Shown here: one piece after another, positions 5,929 through 14,037 of the stretch | How positions within the stretch are numbered: position 1 is the stretch's first letter | Layout of the letters: each line of letters opens with the position of its first letter | Virus record (IMG/VR): IMGVR_UViG_3300046000_003790 | Coordinates: 1 to 29,267 of that record | From: a virus | DNA: 29,267 bases | Reading direction: 5' to 3' (one strand) | The notes under the pieces: model-generated | What the model was told of the DNA's origin: nothing | Databases searched by the model: none | What the model saw: only the letters and a program-made list of their open reading frames with translations | Position numbers and translations under genes: made by a program

Positions 5929-7887
5929 ATGAAAGACTTAGAAATTCTAAAAAGATTGCTAGCAGAAGCTGAGGAAGAAGAAACTAACGTAGACACAGAA
6001 TCTTCCGAAGAAGAAACTGTTGAAGAGCCAAAACCCGGTTCTTTTGAAGCAGATCCTATGGGATTCATACTTAAAAAGTATCATAGTCTTAATGAGCTAA
6101 TGATCGAGTTAATGACTAAGGACTTTCAAGAGTATGTTGATGGCATCTTTGTAATGGCTCCAAAACCGACTACGTTTAAGATTCAATTGCACAACGGTCA
6201 ATTTTTCTTTTTAGTTTATCTAGGAAAAGCTTACGAAGCTACAATAGAAGGCAAAAAGTATTATTTGATGGGAATCGGTGAGAAAGAAAGATGCATGACC
6301 GCAATCGCTAGACTTCTTAGATTCGGAACTCCACTAAAAACTCAAGGACCTGAAGGCGCAGAACAAGCTACAAGAGACGAAGAAAATACAGGAATGGAAG
6401 GAGATTGGGCTGCAAAAGGTGGAGCTACTGGCGGAATGGAGCCAGAAGCGGGTGCAGAAGAAGCTCCACCAGAAGAAGGAGGAGAAGCATTAGCAGAAAA
6501 TAAAAAAATAATAGAAAGTATTTTAAAAAAATCAATAGTTACAGAATTGACAATTACTCCAGATTACAAAACTAAAAAAGGATCTAATCCTTATTACACA
6601 GTAAATTTAGATACAGACGAAAAGGTAAAATCCTCACTAAAACTATCTGGAGAACTAGTTTACAAAAGCATAAGCGATATACCTAGTGGTAAAAAAGATT
6701 CGTACTCTGATCCAAAAGGAGCTTATAAATTTGAAGTAATGACAGTTAATGACGAAGGCAAATTATCGTCAACAAAAAAATATGTTAGTCTAGCAAAAAA
6801 GTCAGTAACAGGACATTATGGTGAAAAGAGCACAGGCTCTGGTGGAGGTGCAGCACAAACAGCTGTACAAGAATCATCTCAATGTTTAGTTAATGCAATT
6901 AGATATAACAAAGGATCAGAGATTACTGAAAAAGATTTAAACGAAAAAAATTTTGCAAGAGCAACTAAACGTATTGAAACTACATCTAGTTTAGAGGAGA
7001 TGATGTCTTTTATACAAGATAATTCTTCATGGAAAACATCTTTAATTTCTACAGCAAACGCATTAGCTAAGCAATTTCCAGGTAACTTTAAATTCTATCG
7101 CGGTCAAGGAGTAGCAACTGCTGTAGATCAAGCAGCGAAAAGTTGTTTGAAATTAATAGTAGGGAACCTTAACATAAACAAGTGGAATCCCGCTGATATA
7201 TGGATGGCATCTGATAATTTAGATATAAGTAGTATACCACAAAATACAGAGATAGATAAGCTAAATAAATGGATGAAAGCTAAATATAAGTTAAAAGAAC
7301 TTATTGGAGTGTCTCTTAAAAAGTGCGGTGAAGATTGTAAATTGACAGTTTATAATCTAAAAGAAATAGAAAGACCAGAAAAGTTTGAAGGATTAGGACC
7401 AAAAGATACCAACTTCTTTAAGTCTCTAGACATTTATATAAAGTATACAGATGGCCTTATACAATTTAGAAACTTTTCAAACATAACAAGCTGGCAAGGA
7501 GAAATAAAATCTAAGACCGCTGCCGGTGGGAAAATAGGTGGAGGTGGAGTAAGTATGGTCGTTTCTCTACAAGGAAAACAAGATTCTTTACCCCAACAAT
7601 CAGAAGTGTTAGCAGCATGCAAATCTGCTGATGAAAAAACAGCTAGTGATCTATATAAAAAGTATAAATCTATCTCACTACTGAAAAGTAAAATGAAAGA
7701 GGAAGAGTTCATAGAAACATTTTTATCTGCTCCTTTATCTAGTAAAACTAGCAACTATATGAATATAGAATTACTTAATAGATTAAGTAAGATGTCTGAA
7801 GAAGAAAAAGATAAGTTTGTTCAAGGTCTCATATCTTATGCTAAGTCAGAAACTAATGTGTCTTCAGTGTTTGTAAAAGCATCATAA
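5929..7887 (+). CDS. Large virion-type protein of unknown function (two regions, LxE leader)
   Basis: I take the ATG at 5929 (652 aa) rather than an in-frame TTG at 5917, because nearly all genes here use ATG and this gives the leader MKDLEILKRLLAE-A. Residues 14-130 include a compact domain (PMGFILKKYHSLNELMIELM...), then an acidic/Gly/Ala linker (about 140-190) ending LAE-NKK. The second region (195-652) has a Gly-rich break, then AAQTAVQESSQCLVNAIRY, FYRGQG, and KWNPADIWM (D423) followed by GVSLKKC (S462, K464, K465). The D...(S)xK spacing faintly resembles PD-(D/E)xK nucleases, but the match is weak. The family recurs as a large unnamed protein in T4-like environmental phages. A head-internal role is inferred from the leader only. 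Confidence 0.6.
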   Translation: MKDLEILKRLLAEAEEEETNVDTESSEEETVEEPKPGSFEADPMGFILKKYHSLNELMIELMTKDFQEYVDGIFVMAPKPTTFKIQLHNGQFFFLVYLGKAYEATIEGKKYYLMGIGEKERCMTAIARLLRFGTPLKTQGPEGAEQATRDEENTGMEGDWAAKGGATGGMEPEAGAEEAPPEEGGEALAENKKIIESILKKSIVTELTITPDYKTKKGSNPYYTVNLDTDEKVKSSLKLSGELVYKSISDIPSGKKDSYSDPKGAYKFEVMTVNDEGKLSSTKKYVSLAKKSVTGHYGEKSTGSGGGAAQTAVQESSQCLVNAIRYNKGSEITEKDLNEKNFARATKRIETTSSLEEMMSFIQDNSSWKTSLISTANALAKQFPGNFKFYRGQGVATAVDQAAKSCLKLIVGNLNINKWNPADIWMASDNLDISSIPQNTEIDKLNKWMKAKYKLKELIGVSLKKCGEDCKLTVYNLKEIERPEKFEGLGPKDTNFFKSLDIYIKYTDGLIQFRNFSNITSWQGEIKSKTAAGGKIGGGGVSMVVSLQGKQDSLPQQSEVLAACKSADEKTASDLYKKYKSISLLKSKMKEEEFIETFLSAPLSSKTSNYMNIELLNRLSKMSEEEKDKFVQGLISYAKSETNVSSVFVKAS

Positions 7888-7896
7888 AAATAAAAA

Positions 7897-8268
7897 ATGA
7901 ATAAAACAATTAATACCATAAAGAATTGGCTACCTATTGTTAAAATTATTCAGTATATTGCAATAGTAATAATTGTATTGTATTTCGCAATTCAATTATT
8001 AACCTCAAAAAGAGAGATCTCTGGCGATTTTAAAGCTCAGTTAGACAGCTTACAAAAAGTTACAGTCGCTCTTCAAAAACAACAGAAATCTTACGATAGC
8101 ACAATATCCTTAGAAGAAGAAAAGATAAAAGAGTTGGACTATCAGATAGATCATGTAAAAGAAAAAACTACAATAATAAAAGAATACTATCATGAACAAA
8201 GTAAAGCTGCTGATAGCTATACTCCTACTCAGCTCGACAGTTTTTTCGCAAAGCGTTACGGATACTAG
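7897..8268 (+). CDS. Inner-membrane coiled-coil protein, spanin-like (i-spanin candidate)
   Basis: A 123-aa protein with a short cytoplasmic N-terminus, one transmembrane segment (about residues 14-35, IVKIIQYIAIVIIVLYFAIQ), and a periplasmic coiled coil (about 45-105). This is the architecture of Rz-type i-spanins, which link inner to outer membrane in the last step of lysis of Gram-negative hosts. The last 77 bases are overlapped in another frame by a second gene with a signal peptide, as Rz1 lies in Rz. It is two genes downstream of the endolysin. The topology is clear; the spanin role is inferred. Confidence 0.55.
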   Translation: MNKTINTIKNWLPIVKIIQYIAIVIIVLYFAIQLLTSKREISGDFKAQLDSLQKVTVALQKQQKSYDSTISLEEEKIKELDYQIDHVKEKTTIIKEYYHEQSKAADSYTPTQLDSFFAKRYGY

Positions 8269-8602
8269 TAAGCTACAGATAAGCTATCCAGTAGCAAAAA
8301 TGATTGTTAAAGATCTCATTAAAGGAGATTCATCTTTTGCGATGCTAAAAGTAAAAGAAGACCAGCTAACTCTTACAGAAAAAAAGGTCGCAGTTAAAGA
8401 CAGTATTATAAGTATGTATAAGCTTAAAGAACTTAACTATCTTAGTCAAGTTAATAATGAAACTGCTAAAGTAGAAGGCTGGCAAAAGCAATACTCTGAG
8501 CTCTATAAACAACACAGAAAACTAAAAGTAAAATACAGGTTCACGCAAATATTGTCTTATGCAATTGTTGGTGGACTTGGATACTTGTACATCACCAAAT
8601 AA
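8192..8602 (+). CDS. Signal-peptide protein overlapping the spanin-like gene; C-terminal membrane segment
   Basis: A 136-aa protein starting 77 bases inside the preceding gene in another frame. The start is supported because it supplies a clean signal peptide (KVKLLIAILLLSSTVFSQ, cut near residue 19-20). The next in-frame ATG (residue 37) would remove it. FSQ at the cleavage point is typical of Bacteroidota. The middle is a long charged helix (about 45-115), and a hydrophobic segment (about 118-134, ILSYAIVGGLGYLYI) ends the protein. There is no lipobox cysteine, so it is not a standard Rz1 lipoprotein. It could anchor by the C-terminal helix, or the pair may be a non-spanin membrane complex. 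Its stop overlaps the terminase start (TAATG). Confidence 0.6.
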   Translation: MNKVKLLIAILLLSSTVFSQSVTDTSKLQISYPVAKMIVKDLIKGDSSFAMLKVKEDQLTLTEKKVAVKDSIISMYKLKELNYLSQVNNETAKVEGWQKQYSELYKQHRKLKVKYRFTQILSYAIVGGLGYLYITK

Positions 8603-10200
8603 TGTCAGAACAACAAATTTCCATAAAGGATAAAGTAAAAGAAGAGTTTATAAAATGCGCAACAGATCCTGTGTATTTTATGAAAAAGTACTACATGATT
8701 CAGCATCCTCAAAGAGGTCGAATGCTATTCAATCTGTATCCTTTTCAAGAGAAAGTATTACGATTATTTCAAAATAATAAGTTCTCTGTAATTAACAAAT
8801 CAAGACAGTTAGGTATATCGACCCTAGTATCAGCGTATTCTTTATGGTTAATGTTATTCCAAAAAGATAAGAACGTTCTTGTAATTGCGACTACTCAGGC
8901 TACTGCAAAGAACATGGTAACTAAGGTTAGATTTGCCTATCAGAATCTACCATCGTGGCTTAAAATACCAGCTTCAGAAGACAACAGATTAAGTCTTAGA
9001 TTAAATAATGGATCACAAATTAAAGCTGTTTCTGCAGCTGGAGACGCAGCCAGATCTGAAGCAGTAACTTTGCTAGTAATTGATGAAGCTGCGTTTATTG
9101 ATAGAATCGAAGAGATCTTTACTTCTGCTCAACAAACATTGGCTACTGGTGGTGGCGCTATAGCATTGTCTACTCCTAATGGTGTAGGTAACTGGTTTCA
9201 CCAAACTTATAGTAAGGCTCAAAAGAAAGAAAACAGTTTTTTACCCATATCTTTACCTTGGACGGTTCATCCTGAAAGAAATCAAGAATGGAGAGATCAA
9301 CAAGACAAAGATCTTGGAGTAAGAAGCGCAGCTCAAGAGTGCGATTGTGACTTTGTAACTTCTGGTAACACAGTAATTCCTCCTGATGTCTTAAACTGGT
9401 ATGAAGCAAATACATTAAAAGAACCTCTAGAGATGAGAGGAATGGATAAAGGTTACTGGATATGGGAATATCCAGATCCTATGAAGTACTATACAGTTAT
9501 AGCTGACGTAGCAAGAGGCGATGGTGCTGACTTCTCCGCTTTTCAAGTCTTAGAAATGGAGACAATGACACAAGTCGCTGAATACAAATCTCAACCAGGA
9601 ACAAGAGAGTACGCTAATGTGCTTTTATCAGCAGCTACGGAGTATAATCATGCATTATTAGTAGTAGAAAATGCAAGTATTGGATGGGATGTAGTTCAAT
9701 CAGTAGTCGAAAGCGGATATCCAAATGTACACTATAGCTATAGAACAGAGATTGGAATGGACTTTCAAAAGTATCTAGATAAGTATCAGACCTCAAATTC
9801 AGCTTTAGTTCCAGGATTCTCTACTACAGGTAAAACAAAGCCGCTAGTTATTGGAAAGATGAGAGATTTCATAGAGAATAAGTTTGTAACCATAAGATCA
9901 CTAAGGCTTTTAGAAGAGCTTAGGGTATTTATATGGAAAAATGATAGCGGACAAGCAATGAACGGATATAATGACGATCTAGTAATGGCTTTCGCAATAG
10001 GAATGTATTTAAGAGATACTTCGTTAAGATATAAAAACACTGCAGACAGTCTTTTAAGAAACAGTCTAAATAATTTTACAAAAACCGATTCAGGTTTTCA
10101 AGCATATAACGCAAACAGTTCATTTAACAGTAACCCTTGGATGATGGATATACCAAGTCAAAATGGTATGGAAAGTCAAGATCTTCGGTGGTTATTATAA
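8602..10200 (+). CDS. Terminase large subunit (T4 gp17-like)
   Basis: A 532-aa packaging motor ATPase/nuclease. The N-terminal ATPase has Walker A SRQLGIST (67-74), Walker B LLVIDE (157-162, D161/E162) and the coupling motif STP (190-192). The C-terminal RNase H-fold nuclease has D302 (VIADVARGDGAD), E356 (LLVVENASIGWD) and D458/D459 (YNDDLVMAF), equivalent to the T4 catalytic triad D401/E458/D542. It is shorter than T4 gp17 (610 aa), mainly at the N-terminus. It cuts concatemeric DNA and pumps it through the portal into the prohead. No small terminase subunit is recognisable next to it: the upstream overlapping gene is a membrane protein. The portal follows after 20 bases, without sheath and tube genes between. 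Confidence 0.97.
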   Translation: MSEQQISIKDKVKEEFIKCATDPVYFMKKYYMIQHPQRGRMLFNLYPFQEKVLRLFQNNKFSVINKSRQLGISTLVSAYSLWLMLFQKDKNVLVIATTQATAKNMVTKVRFAYQNLPSWLKIPASEDNRLSLRLNNGSQIKAVSAAGDAARSEAVTLLVIDEAAFIDRIEEIFTSAQQTLATGGGAIALSTPNGVGNWFHQTYSKAQKKENSFLPISLPWTVHPERNQEWRDQQDKDLGVRSAAQECDCDFVTSGNTVIPPDVLNWYEANTLKEPLEMRGMDKGYWIWEYPDPMKYYTVIADVARGDGADFSAFQVLEMETMTQVAEYKSQPGTREYANVLLSAATEYNHALLVVENASIGWDVVQSVVESGYPNVHYSYRTEIGMDFQKYLDKYQTSNSALVPGFSTTGKTKPLVIGKMRDFIENKFVTIRSLRLLEELRVFIWKNDSGQAMNGYNDDLVMAFAIGMYLRDTSLRYKNTADSLLRNSLNNFTKTDSGFQAYNANSSFNSNPWMMDIPSQNGMESQDLRWLL

Positions 10201-10220
10201 TCTTCGCATAATTATTACTA

Positions 10221-12119
10221 ATGGCAGAAACACAAAAACAACAAGAGAATTTATTTACAACCCTTAGAAGGTTGTTTTCGACCGATGTTATTATTCGTAA
10301 CGAAGGCGGAGATATGCTTAAAGTCATTGACTCTGATAGGATTCAAACTTCAGGTGTCATACAGACTAACTCGCTTATTGATAGATTCAATAAAGTATAC
10401 ACTACTTCTACTGCTTATGGAGTAAATTTAAACTTAGCTCAAAACTATCGTTCGGCTAGGGTTCAAATCTATGCTGACTATGATGCCATGGATACTGATG
10501 CGATCATCGCTTCAGCGCTAGATATCATATCTGACGAAGCCACTCTTAAAAACGAGCAAGGCGAAGTATTGCAAATCAGATCAGCTGACGAAAACATTCA
10601 AAAGCTATTATACAATCTTTACTATTCAGTACTAAATATAGAATTCAACCTTTGGTCTTGGATTCGTAATATGTGTAAGTACGGTGACTTCTTTTTAAAG
10701 CTAGAGATAGCCGAAAACTATGGAGTATACAATGTAATTCCATTTTCCGCTTATAACATCGTTAGAGAAGAAGGATACAATCCAAGTAATCCAAGTGAAG
10801 TAAGATTCAAATACGATCCAAACGCAGCCTTAACGAATACCGCTGGATATATGAACTCTTCATCAGAAAGAGATCTAGGAATGTATTTCGATAACTATGA
10901 GATGGCGCATTTTAGGCTTACTGGTGACGTTAACTATCTACCTTATGGAAGATCTTATCTAGAACCAGCGCGTAAGCTATTTAAGCAGTATGTGCTTATA
11001 GAAGACGCTATGTTGATTCATAGGATCGTAAGAGCTCCAGAGCGTAGGATATTCTATGTAAACGTAGGTGCAATACCTCCAACAGAAGTAGAAAACTACA
11101 TGCAAAGAATGATCAATAAGATGAAGAAAACTCCTCTTGTAGATCCAAACACAGGACAATATAACCTTAAATATAATCAACAAAATCTATTAGAAGACTA
11201 CTTTATTCCTATGCGTGGAAACGATACCACTACAAGGATAGATACAGCTAAAGGATTAGAATATAATGGAATCGAGGACGTAAACTACTTTAAAGAAAAG
11301 TTGTTTGCTGCTCTAAAGATTCCTAAGGCTTTCATGGGATATGAAAAAGATCTTACTGGTAAAGCTACTCTAGCGGCAGAAGACATCAGATTCGCAAGAA
11401 CAGTAGAAAGAATTCAAAAGATTATAGTATCTGAACTTACAAAAATTGGACTAGTACACTTATATGCTCATGGATATACAGACGCGTCAGCAGCAAATTT
11501 TACAATATCTCTTACTAATCCTTCAATTATCTACGATCAAGAAAGGATAGCCTTATTTAAAGAGAAAGTAGATCTAGCTAACCAAGCAATGGAAAGCTCA
11601 CTACTTCCTAGAGACTTTATCTATGATAAAATCTTCCATTTCTCTGAAGATCAATACGCAGAGCTTCAAGATCAAATTGTAGAAGATAAGAAAAGAGTCT
11701 TTAGATACAAACAGATAGAAGAAGAAGGAAACGATCCAGCTGAAAGCGGACAAGCATTTGGAACTCCTCATCAATTGGCAAGTTTATATGGAGGAAAAGG
11801 CGATATGAATATGGAGCTTCCAACTGGATACAATGAAAAAAATCCTAATGAACCTACAAAAATACCTGGAAGACCACAGAAGTATAAATCGATAATTGGA
11901 ACTGATGAAGACGCTTTCGGTAGAGACAGACTTGGTAGAAAAGGAATGAATTCGAAAGAAGAAAAAGGCGAAGACGGAAGACTAACTTTAGAAAATACAA
12001 TGGGAGTTTACTTACAGACAATTAAGTCTTTACAGAAAGCTTTTCCATCAAGAAAGACTAAATTATTCGAACAACCTGAGGTTTTAAATGAAAACAATAT
12101 CGTAGACGACCTAGATTAG
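10221..12119 (+). CDS. Portal vertex protein (T4 gp20-like)
   Basis: A 632-aa protein, longer than T4 gp20 (524 aa), mainly through a C-terminal extension from about residue 500. Recognisable portal features include the N-terminal wing/clip region (YADYDAMDTDAIIASALDII then SDEATL), KYGDFFLKLEI, the stem-proximal stretch (RIVRAPERRIFYVNVGAIPP), DTAKGLEYNGIEDVNYFKEK and the LKIPKAFMGYEKDLTGKATL region. It forms the dodecameric ring at one vertex through which DNA enters, and nucleates prohead assembly with the core proteins. The extension ends in charged low-complexity sequence and LNENNIVDDLD. Start ATG with A/T-rich upstream and no Shine-Dalgarno. Confidence 0.96.
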   Translation: MAETQKQQENLFTTLRRLFSTDVIIRNEGGDMLKVIDSDRIQTSGVIQTNSLIDRFNKVYTTSTAYGVNLNLAQNYRSARVQIYADYDAMDTDAIIASALDIISDEATLKNEQGEVLQIRSADENIQKLLYNLYYSVLNIEFNLWSWIRNMCKYGDFFLKLEIAENYGVYNVIPFSAYNIVREEGYNPSNPSEVRFKYDPNAALTNTAGYMNSSSERDLGMYFDNYEMAHFRLTGDVNYLPYGRSYLEPARKLFKQYVLIEDAMLIHRIVRAPERRIFYVNVGAIPPTEVENYMQRMINKMKKTPLVDPNTGQYNLKYNQQNLLEDYFIPMRGNDTTTRIDTAKGLEYNGIEDVNYFKEKLFAALKIPKAFMGYEKDLTGKATLAAEDIRFARTVERIQKIIVSELTKIGLVHLYAHGYTDASAANFTISLTNPSIIYDQERIALFKEKVDLANQAMESSLLPRDFIYDKIFHFSEDQYAELQDQIVEDKKRVFRYKQIEEEGNDPAESGQAFGTPHQLASLYGGKGDMNMELPTGYNEKNPNEPTKIPGRPQKYKSIIGTDEDAFGRDRLGRKGMNSKEEKGEDGRLTLENTMGVYLQTIKSLQKAFPSRKTKLFEQPEVLNENNIVDDLD

Positions 12120-12127
12120 TTCTATAC

Positions 12128-12137
12128 ATATTTATAA
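12128..12137 (+). promoter_or_regulatory. ATATTTAT element (candidate phage promoter or control site)
   Basis: ATATTTATAA sits in the 38-base gap after the portal gene; 22 bases separate the octamer from the next start. It is identical over ten bases to the copy at 1581-1590. Confidence 0.4.
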
Positions 12138-12157
12138 CCAGAGATTTGTAAATTCTT

Positions 12158-13006
12158 ATGGCATTGAAACATTCAAAGTTCAGAAATTCAGGAATACTAT
12201 TCGAGCTTCTCGTTAGGCAAACTACAGCGGACCTACTAGAGAACAAAGATTCCAAGTCTGTAAAAATATTAAAGAAATATTTTACCAATACAGAATTAGC
12301 GAAGGAGTACTCATTGTACAATTCCTTTATTAATAGTCCTATGTTATCTACCTCTAAAGCAGAGATGTTTATTCAGACTTTAGTAGAAGAGTATAAAAAG
12401 CTAGACTACGAGAAACTAAAAAAAGAGAAGTATAACCTTATTAGGGAAATCAAAAATAGTTACGACTTAGATAATTTTTTTAAGGCTAAGATAGATAACT
12501 ATAAGCCTTATGCGTCTATATACATAGTATTAGAGTCACAAAATATTAAAGGAAACCTAAATCAGGTTGTAACTAGCAAGGTAAATATGTTAGAGCATAT
12601 CTCTAAAACTAATGTAAAGGAAAAGTCAACATCTACTACAATCATGGAAGAATTCATGAACGAAGACAAAGAGATTAGGCTTCTTGCTTATAAGATATTA
12701 GTAGAAAAGTTCAATAAGAAATATGTTGGTCTTTCTAAGGATCAAAAGGATGTATTAAAAGAGTACATCAACAATATATCTGACACAAAGAATCTAAAGA
12801 TCTACTTAAACAAAAGATTGACAGAGATAAAGAAACAACTTCTTGAGATGTCTACGACCGTAAAAGATCAAGTAACTGCTATAAAGCTAAAAGAAGTAGT
12901 AAAATTCATTAAGCCTATTCACGAAAACGAGGCTATCAAAGACGAAACCGTTTCGACGTTACTTCAATACTATGATCTAATTAACGAAATAAAAAGCGTA
13001 GACTAA
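12158..13006 (+). CDS. Conserved phage protein between portal and protease; possible prohead-core component
   Basis: A 282-aa, lysine-rich, all-helical protein starting MALKHSKFRNSGILFELLVR. This N-terminus (KFRNxGILFELLVRQ) is one I recognise as conserved in T4-like environmental phages next to gene 20, with no assigned function. There are long charged helices at about 60-130 and 165-250. No enzymatic motif, signal peptide or membrane segment is seen. Position matches T4 genes 67/68, which encode prohead-core proteins, so a head-assembly role is a positional inference. It is one base from the next gene. Confidence 0.65.
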   Translation: MALKHSKFRNSGILFELLVRQTTADLLENKDSKSVKILKKYFTNTELAKEYSLYNSFINSPMLSTSKAEMFIQTLVEEYKKLDYEKLKKEKYNLIREIKNSYDLDNFFKAKIDNYKPYASIYIVLESQNIKGNLNQVVTSKVNMLEHISKTNVKEKSTSTTIMEEFMNEDKEIRLLAYKILVEKFNKKYVGLSKDQKDVLKEYINNISDTKNLKIYLNKRLTEIKKQLLEMSTTVKDQVTAIKLKEVVKFIKPIHENEAIKDETVSTLLQYYDLINEIKSVD

Positions 13007-13007
13007 T

Positions 13008-14036
13008 ATGAGCATTCATTCAGATAACAGAAGATTGATGTCTACTTTGTACGAAAATACTATCGCTGTTTCTGTGAATAATCCAGAATTAGAGAACATA
13101 GTAGCTACAAAGATAATGCCCGATCAAGACGAAGAGGGCAATTATAGATTCGAACCTAACGAATATCAACAATTCCAAATTTTAGCGAGCGATTTCTACG
13201 AAGGTGAAGATTGGCGAGAAGTTAATATGGATGAAATGTCTACTTCATCTGCAGCAGGTGCATATAATCCTAGTTTACATGCTAGTCCAAAAAAATACAA
13301 AGGTCCTGAATTCAAAGAAGATATTAATTCTGGATACAAAGAAATAAAAGGATTTAGAGCTGGACATACAAAAGATAAAGGCGGATTTCAATATAAAGAT
13401 CTTTGGAATCTTAACGAAGATCAATTCAAAGAGATTATAGCTCGTTCAGAAGAAAGTAAAATTCAAAAGCTTTTAGATTTAGTAAAAAATAAAAACGAAA
13501 AGTTATACTTAAAATTTCTAGGATGGATGAGTGAACCTTATCCGCATTCCTATGATGAATTTGAGATGGCTGCTCAAGGTATTAGCGAAAGACAAGAGAC
13601 AGAAAAGTTTGGATTTAAAATAGGAGATAAGGTCAACATCGTAGATGAGTGGCCTGATACAGGATATGGAGATATTGTAGGATTTGAAGATGATAAAATT
13701 AAAGTAATAGTTAGAAAAGGTGGAGCATCAACTTTCTCTAGAAACATGGTATTTCATCCAAGTAAACTAGAGCATCAAAAATCAGACGATAAAGAAGATA
13801 TGGAAACTTTAAAAGAAGGACTTAAGACCGAAATCAAAGTTAGAAGTAAAAAACAACAGTTTCAAGAGGCTACAAAGATGGCTAATAAGAAACTAAAAGA
13901 AATAAATAGTATACTTGAATTTGCTCAAGGATTAAAGACAGAACTACACGAAGTAGAATGTGAGTCTTGTTCAAGAATGATGGAGTCTATGAAGCGAAAT
14001 ATAGCTGAAGCATACAAGAAAATAAAAAATCTGTAA
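13008..14036 (+). CDS. Head-region protein with SH3/KOW-like segment, function unknown
   Basis: A 342-aa protein. Residues 1-85 are acidic and of unknown fold. A central part (about 130-195) is helical (DLWNLNEDQFKEIIARSEES, then FLGWMSEPYPHSYDEFEMAA). Residues 203-238 (KIGDKVNIVDEWPDTGYGDI) look like a small SH3/KOW-type beta barrel. The C-terminal helix (about 275-342) carries a CESC pair. The same kind of barrel appears in the next gene and in the gene before the protease, suggesting a shared binding module in core proteins. The role is unknown; position suggests the prohead core. Spacing to the next gene is one base. Confidence 0.6.
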   Translation: MSIHSDNRRLMSTLYENTIAVSVNNPELENIVATKIMPDQDEEGNYRFEPNEYQQFQILASDFYEGEDWREVNMDEMSTSSAAGAYNPSLHASPKKYKGPEFKEDINSGYKEIKGFRAGHTKDKGGFQYKDLWNLNEDQFKEIIARSEESKIQKLLDLVKNKNEKLYLKFLGWMSEPYPHSYDEFEMAAQGISERQETEKFGFKIGDKVNIVDEWPDTGYGDIVGFEDDKIKVIVRKGGASTFSRNMVFHPSKLEHQKSDDKEDMETLKEGLKTEIKVRSKKQQFQEATKMANKKLKEINSILEFAQGLKTELHEVECESCSRMMESMKRNIAEAYKKIKNL

Positions 14037-14037
14037 G

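Noticed and set aside
7434-7754. Minus-strand open frame of 106 codons inside the 652-aa protein
   Set aside because: No recognisable motifs, lies wholly inside a well-supported gene, and no minus-strand promoter or neighbour exists.
8192-8602. Small terminase subunit directly before the large subunit
   Set aside because: The product has a signal peptide and a C-terminal membrane segment, which excludes a cytoplasmic DNA-recognition subunit.
9925-9932. TATTTATA inside the terminase gene as a promoter
   Set aside because: It is preceded by G rather than A, lies mid-gene in codons for VFIW, and no unit starts nearby.
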